Shown: positions 11,301 to 22,184 of the stretch, in pieces
Layout: the number at the start of each line of letters is the position of its first letter
Numbering within the stretch: the first letter of the stretch is position 1
Assembly: GCA_030141605.1 (NCBI GenBank)
Contig: JAQGDQ010000124.1
Span: forward strand, 439,001-503,000
Origin: Tubiluchus corallicola
Lineage: Eukaryota > Priapulida > Priapulimorpha > Priapulimorphida > Tubiluchidae
Direction: 5' to 3'
Length of the DNA stretch: 64,000 nucleotides
Notes under the pieces: model-generated
Seen by the model: only the letters and a program-made list of their open reading frames with translations
The model's database searches: none
Told to the model about the DNA's origin: nothing
Program-made: the position numbers and the translations under genes

Positions 11301-12686
11301 CTCTTTTGCTAGTTATAAAGCAGAATTTAATTTGTAAAGAAAAAACTGAACCGTCATTCACAAACTCGCTCACTCATATTTATATTCAACATTAAAAATA
11401 ATTTGTGAATTTTCAGATTTACTGCTCTTTAAATTTCTTTTATGTTAAGTTACTAATGAAATATATTGTTCACTTTTGATATGGGTTGAGTTAACTTTTC
11501 TTAGAAAACTGAACGCGTCAGTAATGAGGTCTGAGCCAGTGTATGCCACAGTAGACGAAAGTGCTTACTCTTCCGCATCTGAAATTGGAAATATTAGCAT
11601 TACGAAGTCGCTCTATCCTAGACAAGTCAGTGAGCAATCACTTAGGTAAACAATATTAATTCTAGAATTTTTCTCATTCATAATGTAAGTTAAAATTGTT
11701 ACTTTAGTATCAGTAGTAACTGTTTTAGTTGTAATTTTAGCTAAGACAGCATTTATGCTGTTAGATCATTTACATTATTGTATTTCAAGCTAGCAAACAT
11801 TCAACATTGCCGATTAAGATAATTATTATATTGTTATTATCAGCGCATAAAAAATCACATATGATGCTAACACTTAAGCACAAAAGGAAAGTTATTTTGG
11901 AATTTATCTTTACACTGATGACAGATTGGATGAATCAGATATAGTAGCCCAAAAACACAAAATATAACTGCCAGATCTATTTGCTTGATCTAACTGCCAC
12001 ATCCATTTTCTTGGTAGCTTAAGTTGCCAACTCTAACTGCCAGATCCATTTTCCTGGTAGCTTTAGCTGCCAACTCTAACTGCCAGATCCATTTTCCCGG
12101 TAGATTTAGCTGCCAACTCTAACTGCCAGATCCATTTTCCTGGTAGATTTAGCTGCCAACTCTAACTGCCAGATACATTTTCCTGGTAGCTTAAGTTGCC
12201 AACTCTAACTGCCAGATCCATTTTCCTGGTAGATTTAGCTGCCAACTCTAACTGCCAGATCCATTTTCCTGGTAGCTTAAGTTGCCAACTCTAACTGCCA
12301 GATCCATTTTCGTATTAGATTTAGTTGCCAGATGAAACCTGCCAGGAATAGCTGCCAGACCTGTCTGCCGTGTTTAACTGTCTCTCACCCTTGCATTGTC
12401 TGTGTCTGATTCACCATGTTGCCTGTCTGTTTAATATTAAGCAGTAATTAGTACTAAATTTGTGCGTCAATGCAAAGCAATATTCTACTATTCTTTGTCT
12501 TCAAGGTACGTGACGGGTCCTAAAGGATTTTTTCCTGGAGTACATTCCAGTGATGCCAACCCTCCTCCGGCTTATTACACACTAGAAGATGGGGTGCTGC
12601 CTCAAAGGGCGATGCCGCCTGTTGCAGAGGAAAGTGATGGAAAAGCTGCTGAATCAGATTACACAGTAATGAGCAGTATTTTGTAA
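2081..12686 (+). CDS. Type I membrane receptor with two eight-cysteine sushi-like modules and a tyrosine-motif tail (7 exons)
   Basis: Coding exons are 2081-2330, 4842-5078, 5811-6032, 7272-7346, 10854-10947, 11505-11645 and 12506-12686. They total 1200 nt, open throughout: 399 residues plus stop. All junctions are GT-AG and phases agree (1,1,1,1,2,2). Order: hydrophobic start (1-26), basic/proline-rich segment (27-83), sushi-like module 1 (about 84-162), module 2 (about 163-236), acidic stalk (237-262), membrane helix (about 265-290) followed by YKRAK, then a cytoplasmic tail of about 108 residues. Tail motifs are Y306-A-T-V, PPAY at 360-363 (WW-ligand type) overlapping Y363/Y364, and Y392-T-V-M (YxxM, PI3K SH2-ligand type). 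Inferred role: a cell-surface binding receptor signalling through phosphotyrosine. Ligand and orthologue are unknown. Sushi-domain adhesion, complement-like and immune receptors are possible relatives. Confidence 0.8.
2395..2535 (+). repeat. Interspersed repeat fragment (family also at 44425-44590)
   Basis: Shared elements with 44425-44590 include GTCTGTCC, a GGGCATnACTC block and CAATCGG followed by AGATTTGAATTTT. This copy is in receptor intron 1. The family is not identified. Confidence 0.45.
3952..4665 (+). repeat. Interspersed repeat family A, copy 1, with internal hairpin
   Basis: It matches 50367-51010 and, in two blocks, 62550-63640. Shared blocks include AGCACAAGAAAACC, GAAACAAGTTTAGATAACA, a CTTGTCAATAA block and CTGAAACCTACTTCAGG. 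This copy lies in receptor intron 1. Within it, 4063-4146 forms an inverted repeat of about 41-nt arms with a handful of mismatches. Confidence 0.65.
4842..5078 (+). CDS. Receptor exon 2: sushi-like module 1
   Basis: A phase 1-1 exon of 237 nt has a CTCTTCAG acceptor and a GTAAGT donor. It holds eight cysteines, with the sushi-like core VTFACGRGTTLVG and a later W before the last Cys. Two CxC pairs (CQC and CRC) are additional to the four cysteines of a standard sushi/CCP domain. Confidence 0.8.
5811..6032 (+). CDS. Receptor exon 3: sushi-like module 2
   Basis: A phase 1-1 exon of 222 nt has a TTTCTTTAG acceptor and a GTAAGA donor. It repeats the eight-cysteine plan of exon 2 (CEC, then VSVTCEHSG, then CRC, a W and a terminal Cys) and carries sequons NNS and NVS. 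One module per symmetric exon suggests exon duplication followed by strong divergence. Confidence 0.8.
6604..6626 (+). repeat. G-rich run
   Basis: About 20 G residues interrupted by one A, in receptor intron 3. It is a candidate four-stranded DNA site by composition only. Confidence 0.5.
7272..7346 (+). CDS. Receptor exon 4: acidic stalk
   Basis: A 75-nt phase 1-1 exon encodes a hydrophilic linker rich in E, D, K and S (ends KDSDSG). It lies between the last cysteine module and the membrane helix. The donor is GTACGT at 7347; the 3-kb minisatellite begins about 35 bases further on. Confidence 0.7.
7380..10330 (+). repeat. 31-bp minisatellite, about 90 copies, in receptor intron 4
   Basis: Head-to-tail units read as ACACAGCTGGTAAACTG, then TGCACTAGT or TGTACTAGT, then AATGG, AATGA, AAAGA or AAATA. 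Each unit contains the palindromes CAGCTG and ACTAGT. Identical GTGCAC/AATGG units cluster at both ends (7480-7740 and 9720-9960); mixed variants and a degenerate segment with A/C-rich filler (8270-8395) lie between. The right edge decays gradually to 10330. The unit is not a multiple of three and is full of stop codons, so it is non-coding. Confidence 0.95.
10400..10715. repeat. Degenerate short repeat of a TTCGCCAGTGGTACA-type motif
   Basis: About a dozen diverged copies of a 13-16-base motif on the plus strand follow the 31-bp minisatellite directly and end some 140 bases before the transmembrane exon. Spacing is irregular. Confidence 0.6.
10854..10947 (+). CDS. Receptor exon 5: transmembrane helix
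   Basis: The exon has a TTTTTTGCAG acceptor and a GTAAGT donor and changes phase from 1 to 2. It encodes about 25 hydrophobic residues (LLIAVILGVLALIIIIAVVI and onward) followed by the basic stop-transfer YKRA. Orientation is type I. Confidence 0.8.
11505..11645 (+). CDS. Receptor exon 6: juxtamembrane tail
   Basis: A phase 2-2 exon of 141 nt. It carries EPVYATVDES (a YxxV motif) and a Ser-rich stretch with two more tyrosines (SAYSS, SLYPR). The donor GTAAAC resembles the one ending exon 1. Confidence 0.75.
11970..12345 (+). repeat. 43-bp minisatellite, about 8 copies, in the last receptor intron
   Basis: The unit reads AACTCTAACTGCC, AGATCCATTTTCCTGGTAG, then TTTAGCTGCC or CTTAAGTTGCC. The two sub-variants interleave. 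Confidence 0.9.
12506..12686 (+). CDS. Receptor exon 7: distal tail and stop
   Basis: The acceptor TCTTCAAG at 12505 leads into YVTGPKG, then PPPAYYTLED, and finally SDYTVMSSIL before TAA at 12684-12686. PPAY fits the PPxY consensus for WW domains. YYTL and YTVM are YxxPhi motifs. The exon is the last coding exon; the 3' UTR probably runs to the ATTAAA near 13323. Confidence 0.75.
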
Positions 12687-13322
12687 GCAGAAAGTGGACA
12701 GTGGATAGAGGAAAATCGAGAAGTGCTCATTTAAATGGACTGATTTGTAAAGAAAATTCTTAGATTTTTATTTGCACTAATACATCCCAGAACGGGACAA
12801 CTACTACTTGTTTGGGTTGTTGTTCTTGTGGACAGATCACTTTGAAGTGGATAGTCGTTTTCTACTGTTATTTAATATTGTTTTTTTTCGATCCGATACC
12901 TACACATATTTAACCTCAAGCACTGATTCGATACACTCCAATACTGCAAAAATACAGTATACCGAGATTGGCGTCTAGCACTTGGTTGCATTGTTTTTGT
13001 TGTAGCAGTAGTAGTAGTAGTTGTTGTTGCTGTTGTTGTTGTTGTTGTTGTCGTTCTTATGGACAGTTTGCTTTGTAGTCACGGTTCACGGTTTCATCGT
13101 TTATTTGGTTCACGTTGCAGACTGCATTCTGGGATATTATACATTACTTGGGCTTATTTTTAAGGGACAATTGACGCACATGATTATGTAGCATTAGCGT
13201 CAATTTTATTATAGTAGCTAAAGCCTGAAATTGTACTTGTTTAATTATTTTTGTTCTCAGCTATATTCTATAAACAGAAATGACATATAATGTTATTTTT
13301 TGTATTAAGGTCATAGAGTTTT

Positions 13323-13328
13323 ATTAAA
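13323..13328 (+). terminator. Candidate polyadenylation signal (ATTAAA) of the receptor gene
   Basis: This is the first recognisable hexamer variant downstream of the stop at 12686. The implied 3' UTR is about 0.65 kb. Confidence 0.35.
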
Positions 13329-13610
13329 CGGTGCTAAGTCTCAATATGTGCTTTTGTCTTTAAGCATGATCACATGATCACAAACGTTATTTACCTTCCA
13401 AACTTCGTTATTAGAGGAAAAGCACAACAAGATGGAAATTTTTGTCAACTTATTTTAATTTCATATGGCTATTTCGGTTAACAATGCAAAAGTGCTAGCA
13501 TTTTTAATCAACCACAGAGGGTATTGTCGACATGCAGAAAGCTAGACATTTGGAGTGGACAGTAATAATAACAATAATTTCGTTTAGGACGTAATTTTTA
13601 AGTCTTCGGT

Positions 13611-13690
13611 TTGACTCGATCGAGAATTGAACCTAAGACCTCCCGGGTGGTAAGCAGTACGCTACCATTGAGGTACGCCAATCTGTGTAG
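13611..13690 (-). repeat. tRNA-derived SINE-like sequence
   Basis: The minus strand reads GGCGTACCTCAATGGTAGCG (A-box-like), then a CCACCCGGGAGG anticodon-arm-like segment, then GGTTCAATTCTCG (B-box-like). Pairing is too poor for a functional tRNA call, so I treat it as a tRNA-derived repeat. Confidence 0.45.
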
Positions 13691-14595
13691 TATCTAATAA
13701 TACATATAATGTATACCCAGAAGAGCTAACCAGTTTTTAATAGGACATCGCTAAATTTTTCCAGAATGACCATCAAATCGTAATAACCCATTTCCTTTGC
13801 TATCCAGGATAAAGGAAACCGTCTACAGTAAAGGAATTAAGGTGAAATCTGCAATGAAACCTGGGGGGGGGGGGAAGTCGGCATCTAGTTTTATTACATG
13901 CCTAGATCTTGTTAGCCCTTTAATTTCTATCCCAGTGTACCCCAAAGCGGTCTGATGTGCCAGACTTTTTTTAGAGCAGCCTAGCTAATGTCGTTTGTAG
14001 AGGCACTCAGGTAAAAACATCTAAAAGAAAAGTCCGGCACTACCTGGTCATATAAACCTGAAATTAATTTACTTAGTGCAAAAATAGATTCGAAGCAACA
14101 GAAGATTGCAGCAGTTTAACAAAAATATGACATTTGTCCAATAATCGATCGTTTAATCCGTTTCTAATTTGTAGCAAAAATAAGTAGATTATTGCATTGT
14201 TTAGCAGGAGAAAGATAATTGAATCCAAATTAGCAAAACTTACAAATTTTGCGAGTAAAATGGCATCCTGGATAACAAAAAATTAGGATGAAACAACGGC
14301 AAAGAGAGACAACTATAATCGTACATGTGTAAATATTGTCAGTACGAACAAGTAAATTAGGTCAGATAAGTCAGGTGACTATACCTAAAGTTGGATTCTG
14401 ATTTCTGATTGCCTGTAATGCAACAAATTTAAAAATTTTAAACGAGAAAAACTTCGAAAATGTTCACTAGGTGGCGTTAGCACCCATGTCGATAATGTAT
14501 GATAGCCTAAGCCTATACTAAGCCTATAAAGTAGGGTCGCAAAGAGAGTGCTCCTCTCATATGATCATGAAAGATGAATTTCATGAACTTATCAT

Positions 14596-14875
14596 GAAAG
14601 ATGAATTTCATCCAGGTAATCAATACTTTGAAATGTTCCCCTCTGGTCGTAGATTCCGCTCAATTAACGCTAAAACCACAAGAACTTTAAATTCTTTCTG
14701 TCCCGTTGCAATTCGCACCATAAACAGTAAATTTCGGTAAATCTCCAATATTAATTCTCTATGTCAGTGTACAACTGATTGAATTATTTGTGTTAATCTC
14801 CTTGTTGTTTGCATCAGTTATTGTAGTACGTAAAACCACATAAATTTCATTGTATGCATTATGCTATAATGACAA
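14596..14875 (+). mobile_element. 3' end of a CR1/L2-like non-LTR retrotransposon
   Basis: A reading frame ending at TAA 14738-14740 encodes FPSGRRFRSINAKTTR followed by TLNSFCPVAIRTINS. This matches the usual C-terminus of LINE ORF2 proteins of the CR1/L2 type (PSGRR...R...NSF.P..IR.LNS). A 3' UTR with GACAATAAA follows and runs straight into the CTTA tandem array. Everything 5' of about 14596 is missing or unrecognisable. Confidence 0.6.
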
Positions 14876-14879
14876 TAAA

Positions 14880-14950
14880 TTGCTTACTTGCTTACTTACT
14901 TACTTACTTGCTTGCTTACTCACCTAATTACTTACTTACTTACTTAATTA

Positions 14951-14989
<39 letters not shown>

Positions 14990-15007
14990 GCTTGCTTACT
15001 CACCTAA

Positions 15008-15057
<50 letters not shown>

Positions 15058-15519
15058 CCTTCCTTCCTTCCTTACTTACTTCCTTACTTACTTCCTTACT
15101 TACTTCCTTACTTACTTCCTTACTTACTTCCTTACTTACTTCCTTACTTCCTTACTTACTTCCTTACTTACTTACTTCCTTACTTACTTCCTTACTTACT
15201 TACTTCCTTACTTACTTACTTCCTTACTTCCTTCCTTCCTTCCTTCCTTCCTTCCTTCCTTCCTTCCTTCCTTCCTTCCTTCCTTCCTTCCTTCCTTACC
15301 TACCTACCTACCTACCTACCTACTTACTTTGCCCTTGCCTTGCCCTTGCCCTTGCCCCCTTGCCCTTGCCTACTTACCCCCTTGCCTGCCTTACCTTACC
15401 TCCTTGCCTTGCCTTACTTGCTTGCCTTCCTGCTTGCCTTGCCCTTACCTTTACTTGCCTTGCCTTACCTTGCTCACTTACTTACTTACTTTACTTACTT
15501 ACTTACTTACTTACTTACT
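14880..15519 (+). repeat. Tetranucleotide array (CTTA, CTTC, CTAC, CTTGCC blocks)
   Basis: About 640 bp of tetramers occur in blocks: CTTA first, then CTTCCTTA mixtures, pure CTTC (15230-15297), CTAC (15297-15325), CTTGCC-rich sequence, then CTTA again. The long Leu/Tyr-rich open frames across it are repeat artefacts. Confidence 0.95.
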
Positions 15520-16464
15520 GAGAGCCACTTGAATGTACGGCTGGTACGCGTTTCTAATATTCTGTTAATTGGAGTAGTTGGACTTAACTTTGAATAAGTT
15601 ACAAGATCCAATGCAAGGATAATGGAAAGACGTAGTAAAAATCACTCAATATACTTATCTAATATGACAGGCCATGCAACTGCATGCAGCAACTTCATAT
15701 TTTACTCCGACCTTTACAGTGACTTCATTTTGAGGCTGTTGCTGTAAAACTGCTCGCATTATTTTGCACGCGCTAAACAAGGCGCAGTCGAAACTGTTTC
15801 ACTTTCCCAAGTAGAAAACGTTTCCTGTAATCTGCCTATATTTTATTGTGACTAGACATTTTACTGTTCACTTCAATCAGGTTTGCAGGGTGTTTTGGAA
15901 TTTTGAATTGAGGTTTTAGTGTTAGAGTTTGCCGTTAGACAAGTTCTGTTTAGACAAAGGTAAAATCTATAATGCCTGGCTTCACAAGTGTGAAAAGTTA
16001 AAAGCCTAATTTTTAATAGTTATCAGGAATATAATGGATACTTTTGTGGGTATTTTGCTTTACTATGCGACTCGTACAGCGGTCCGCCCGAATCTCTGAA
16101 GCTGTCTCTTCTCTAAATCTACTGCCCGGAGTTTCGTTTCCGGTTGACTGAAGCCAAAGCTTACAGTATATCATATAATAAATGGCCCAGATTCACGGCA
16201 GAAATTACTTGGGAGCCATAAAAACAATTCGCCGATATTATAGCTATTTTATGCAAGTAACGTGACACATAGGCCTATGGCGAAAAGAGTGTAATACGTA
16301 CTACTGATCTTACTACTTTTACTATTATTATTATTATTAACATCATTTTATTTCGAATATACTTTACATAAATAATTCATAAAAAAGTGTCATCAGTCAA
16401 GATTATCTACACCATTAGTAATAACGATTAAGATTATTATTAGTATTATTATTAATGTTACTAT

Positions 16465-17036
16465 CATTATTTACTATTACTATTACCATTACCATTACCA
16501 TTAGCATTATCATTAATATTAGTATTACTATTACTGTCACTGTTACTGTTACTGTTACTGTTACTGTTACTGTTACTGTTACTGTTACTGTTACTGTTAC
16601 TGTTACTGTTACTGTTACTGTTACTGTTACTGTTACTGTTACTGTTACTGTTACTGTTACTGTTACTGTTACTATACCCATCACTATCACTATCAGTATC
16701 ACTATCACTGTCACTATCACTGTCACTGTCACTGTCACTGTCACTGTCACTGTCACTGTCACTGTCACTGTCACTGTCACTGTCACTGTCACTGTCACTG
16801 TCACTGTCACTGTCACTGTCACTGTCACTGTCACTGTCACTGTCACTGTCACTGTCACTGTCACTATCACTATCACTATCACTATCACTATCACTATCAC
16901 TATCACTATCACTATCACTATCACTATCACTATCACTATCACTATCACTATCACTATCACTATCACTATCACTATCACTATCACTATTACTATTACTATT
17001 ACTGTTTCTATTACTATTACTATTAGTATTACTATT
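16465..17036. repeat. Hexanucleotide array in four variant blocks
   Basis: TTACTG units (16541-16670), a short mixed spacer, TCACTG units (16711-16863), TCACTA units (16861-16984), then TTACTA. Neighbouring blocks differ by one base per hexamer. Open frames across both strands (Thr-Val, Ser-Asp, Ile-Val) are artefacts of the repeat. Confidence 0.95.
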
Positions 17037-17039
17037 TTT

Positions 17040-18970
17040 TAGTAATTTCTTATTGATCTTTGCTTTTGTCATTACCTGAAACATCATCAGCTCAGAACGC
17101 TTAATAAATAATATGTGCCTGTAAAGAACTAGCAACGTAACAAGATGATTACGGCAATAGATCGGTTCTTTTTTCATTTGATCTGATGGAACACCTCAAT
17201 GATGCAAAACTTTAAGGAGTAAAGCTGGCGTTCTGCTACAGTCTATTCTATAAACGAGATAACGCAAGAGAATTGTACAATTTTGTTCATTTGATTAATG
17301 TTAATAACAATTTATTTGCTAATGGCAATTATTTCATACCGAACGTATTTTTGTTAATTTGAGTTGTGGTATCTTTCATATCCGATAGAGAAGCATAGGG
17401 TTAGTCGCACGCACGCACGCACGCACGCACGTACGCACGTTTTGCTCATATGTAAAACGTACATACTTACATGAGTTTTGTACACATTAAGTGCATGCAG
17501 GGTTTCATATGATGCGCTTCCGTCAACTCCTTCAAGTCTTTCAATTAGAACATCATTTGTCATTGTCTTGATCCGTGTTTTTTCATAAAAATTAGAACAT
17601 GGAGTAACTCCCTAGCTAAAAACTTATTACACGAATTACACGAACATCAAAGAGAACGAAAACGAGACCGGCATCACGGTGAAATAGATCTCTTTATAGA
17701 GTTTTTATGCAGACGAATAACCCAAAACGTATACAGAAGAGCCTGAGTTGTTACAGTTAAATAGCGGATGGCAGATCTTAATCAATTCATGCAGATGCCA
17801 TGTTCACGTATGCTAGATAAAGACGTTATTATATGCCGCTAATATTATATAATTAATAAATAATGGTAAGTTTTTTTATTCCATTTCATTGGAAAACTAT
17901 TTCGCAAGTCAGTTGGTGGGCTGTAAATAGTAAATACTGAACCCATTGTATTATTCAGTAATGCATTTAGTTAATTATATGTTTTATGTCTTATGTTATG
18001 TTATGTATATTTTTTTGCTTATTACGTTTATATTAGCTCTTTTATATTATATATTATCTTTTATATTAGCTCTTTTTCAGCTCAGGTGATACAACTACAG
18101 TTGGTTCACTTGCTTGCGAATTACTTTAATGGCTTTAGTTTTAATTAATTAATAGAATTGCGTTTTATACTCGTGAGCATATGAGAAACAGTGCTTATCA
18201 GGGTGAAAGATTAAAAGCGTTTTTCTTTAATTATCGTTGCGCTAATTGAGTGATGTATAAACATGTTTTAGCACGTTTAATGAATTTTGCGGCAACTTAG
18301 TGTAGTCGGCCGCTCATCGACTCACACATACTTCACACTTTCGATTCAAGCCAATAAAAGTAGTGTTAAGACTTCCCTGACTGAGTGTGCGAAGTAGACT
18401 ATGTTCGTCCCATTAGATTTAGCAAAAAAATTATTAACTTCAATGATTAAGACATTCGAACTTTACCCGTGAATACAATGTGAAGGGGATAATAGCCTGT
18501 CGCTGATTGGTCAAAGCACAAAACATGTGATCAGTTTGGACAGGTTTCTGGTTTAAAATCACGCAAAACTTTCAATATATTGAGAAATCTTCATGGTTCA
18601 TTATTTTTGGAAAATACGAAACCCACTTGTTAATTAAGCAAGATGAAGTTGATTTAAGGTATTGCGTGTAAATTGCACAATGTTTTCTTACTAAAAGTGA
18701 CCAACTCCCTGCTTCGTTTCTCCATTATTGTTTATTTTCGGTGAAATATACCATATAAAAAACAAAACCAAACATGCAAAGCTTGCATATTATGCCACAA
18801 GTGCCACACAAGAAAATGAATAAGCTTAAGAATTACACACGCATATGTAACGTCTGTGTGGATTTATTGTATATTCTCAAGCAATATTGGAGGTCGTCCT
18901 TTCGAAAGTAGAGATGTAAACTTTCGTTACAATATTCCTATGGATACTACTATATCGTGTTTATTTAATT
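17040..18970. other. Intergenic; no gene recognised
   Basis: AT-rich sequence with a short GCAC array (17408-17440). A weak tRNA-like stretch near 18295-18375 has a TCGATTCAAGCC B-box-like site. Nothing else is supported. Confidence 0.3.
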
Positions 18971-18973
18971 CAT

Positions 18974-19185
18974 TAGGATGGCGAGTGAAAGTGATGTGTT
19001 TGACGTGTTTAGATTATTAATCAACCCTCTCAAACGCTTTACATAAGTCGGACGTTAATGTATAAGTAAGTACGTTTACCTGTCTGATATAGACATTAGG
19101 TCTGCTTTTCTCATTTGACTGCTCATGAAGATTCTCTCTAAATGTATTTTTAACAATGATGTAACGCTGAATTTTCTTATCCCAG
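18974..19185 (+). repeat. Interspersed repeat family B, copy 1
   Basis: It shares GGATGGCGAGTGAA, TTTGACGTGTTTAGATTATT, a CTCTnTAAATGTATTTT block and TAACGCTGAA with 20607-20845. Both copies run into pyrimidine-rich simple sequence at their 3' ends. Confidence 0.6.
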
Positions 19186-19204
19186 CTACCCGGTCTCTGT
19201 CTTT

Positions 19205-19225
19205 CTGCCTCTCTCTACCATTTTC

Positions 19226-19322
<97 letters not shown>

Positions 19323-19376
19323 ATCTGTCTGTCTGTCTGTCTTTCTCTCTCTCTCTTTCCCTCTGTCTGTCTGTCA
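19205..19376 (+). repeat. CT dinucleotide array with CTGT tail
   Basis: About 100 bp of near-perfect CT, then CTGT units, directly 3' of repeat family B copy 1. Confidence 0.95.
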
Positions 19377-19505
19377 TGATGTCACCTCCAGGAGGTATAT
19401 CGGTTCTAGAATTATTAAGCATGGCATTTGTGCAGCGTTATTTTATCAAGTTTCTGTTTTTAAATTAATTAATTAAAATCAACTGTTATGAATTTTTACT
19501 TGTTA

Positions 19506-19680
19506 TTCGACTGTTCGTTCGTTCATTCATTCATTCATTCATTCATTCATTCATTCATTCATTCATTCATTCATTCATTCATTCATTCATTCATTCATTC
19601 ATTCATTCATTCATTCATTCATTCATTCATTCATTCATCCATTCATTCATTCATCCATTCACTCACTTAGTCACTCAGTC
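19506..19680 (+). repeat. TTCA tetranucleotide array
   Basis: Near-perfect TTCA units with a few TTCG at the left and ATCC or ACTC at the right edge. Confidence 0.95.
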
Positions 19681-19987
19681 AGTCATTTATTATTCTTTCG
19701 TCGTTCGACTCACTTTCCACCTCATAGTTTGTATTTTTCCTATAATTTGCATAGCAACAGTGAGATCAGTGATTCCCAGTGACTGAAAGCCACTGAATAC
19801 GACAAAACGACTCCACAGCTAACAATCTTAATTATTGCATAATTAGTTAAATTAGTTGCTTTTGTGCTGAACCTTGGGATTTGAGAGCTGGCAGGCGAGG
19901 GTTTTTTATGATATTTTTATGGCTTTATGATAGTTTTGTGATTTCTGTTCCCGTGATTATTTGTAGTAAGCAGTTAATGTTCTGTTC

Positions 19988-20106
19988 ATTCGTTCCTTCG
20001 TTCGTCCATCCATCCATCCATTCATTCATTCATTCATTCATTCATTCATTCATTCATTCATTCATTCATTCATTCATTCATTCATTCATTCATTCATTCA
20101 TTCATA
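19988..20106 (+). repeat. TTCA tetranucleotide array, second copy
   Basis: It starts with TTCG and ATCC units, then uniform TTCA. The left flank (TGTTC...GTTC) resembles the array at 19506. Confidence 0.95.
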
Positions 20107-20606
20107 TTCTTTCCCAACTTCCTCCCGAAATTTTACCTAACAATACAGTTATATAGCAAAAACTGTCATTTTCGAAATGCAGTGCACTTCTGAAAGCAAA
20201 ATGAATTGTCACTTGATCAGTTAGGTCTATTCATAACTTGACAACAAAGTCTATACAGGATCAAGATTAAAGAAGCCTAAATTCTTTGAAAATAAAACTG
20301 TAAAATTGTATTACTGTTTTGAGCGAATTACAGCTACATAACTAAGAAAATTTCGTTCTGTAATCCCGAGCAATTATTGTCAGCATAAAGAGAAACGTAA
20401 TTTTATAGTGTTCCACTTAAGGGACCGAAGATCCAACGTATAAAATTTTTCCGAGCTTAGATTGCTTTGAAACGCTGCAGTGCAGTTTTGTCTTTGTGTT
20501 TTCCAAAAGTAACACGACGGAAATTAGGCTGGTGAAGTGTCGTTTTTACCAATATCATTGTCATATCAAAGCTCTGTAAAATATATTAGAAATTTGCTTA
20601 TTTTTT

Positions 20607-20845
20607 AGGATGGCGAGTGAACATGAAATGTTTGACGTGTTTAGATTATTAGAACTTCGCATCAAAGCCTTTTTATAGGCAAAACACTAGCAAAAAGTAC
20701 ACATGAGCATATTTACCTAATTTAGTCACCATTACTGAAAAAAGTGGTCGACGTTAGGTCGATTTTTTTCATTGCACCACTCACAAAGATTCTCTTTAAA
20801 TGTATTTTGTACAATGTTTGTAACGCTGAAGTTTCTGATTTGTTC
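20607..20845 (+). repeat. Interspersed repeat family B, copy 2
   Basis: Homologous to 18974-19185 and about 30 bp longer. A CTCTCCT stretch and the AAT array follow it. Confidence 0.6.
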
Positions 20846-20904
20846 TCATCTTCTCCTCTCCTCTCCTCTTCTGTTCTCTTGTCTGTAAACGTCTGAAATA
20901 AAAC

Positions 20905-21039
<135 letters not shown>

Positions 21040-21218
21040 TTGCTTTCCTCTCCTCTCCTCTGTTCTCCTGTTCTCTCCTTTCGAATGTTAGTCACTCAAA
21101 ACGCTTGTGGGCTTAATACACCACAAGCGCTTTGTGAATTTGGTCGCAAAAGTGCCTGTAGAACCTGAAAAACATAAACGAATGAAACAAACGAAATCTT
21201 TCTTTTCTGGAGAAGGAA

Positions 21219-21519
<301 letters not shown>

Positions 21520-22090
21520 CTAATGATTTGCAAAACTGCTGCTCGCAGCTGAAAACACATTAAAACCATTTTGTTTGTCAGTCTGAGAAAAATAACCCCT
21601 GCTCATCGCACTGGCACGAAATTCTGGTTCTGGTATTTCATACGTAAACCACATCTGAACACTAATTTCACTTCTTAGTCGCCATGACAACAGATATTGG
21701 TAACAATTTGCAATGCTCCAAGTGTTTAATTCAATAACAGATGTGGAGATAAGTTTACCTGTTTTACAATCAGCGCATGCACGAATCCTGTTCCATCCAT
21801 ATTAAAATAAAACGCACGGAGTATATGTATAATAATTGTCTGTCTCCAGCTGAATGTATAATGGATCTGGGGCAACAAAAATCGTAATTATAATAGGGCA
21901 GAGGCATCATATTACTTACAGTCTGACTATAAGTGATAATATAGGTTTTGTAGCATGTACCGTGCGGGAGCGGTACAAAGACCGCATATCTGATGTAAAA
22001 CCGGTATAGTAGGAAGAGACAATCATTAAGATTTTTGTTCAATATTAGATTCATACTTTAACAATTGAATATCGTATTATATACATACAT

Positions 22091-22103
22091 ATGTGTGTGT
22101 GTG

Positions 22104-22135
<32 letters not shown>

Positions 22136-22184
22136 TGCGTGTGTGTGTGTGTGTACAAGACGATGTATATATATATATATATAT
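22091..22184 (+). repeat. GT, GCGT and AT short arrays
   Basis: GT units enclose GCGT units, followed by an AT tract at 22164-22184. Confidence 0.9.

Noticed and set aside
14854-15597. 247-codon Leu/Tyr-rich plus-strand open frame
   Set aside because: It is the translation of CTTA/CTTC tetramers, open in several frames at once.
16415-17177. Three long frames of alternating residues on both strands
   Set aside because: They arise from the hexanucleotide array, whose unit is a multiple of three.
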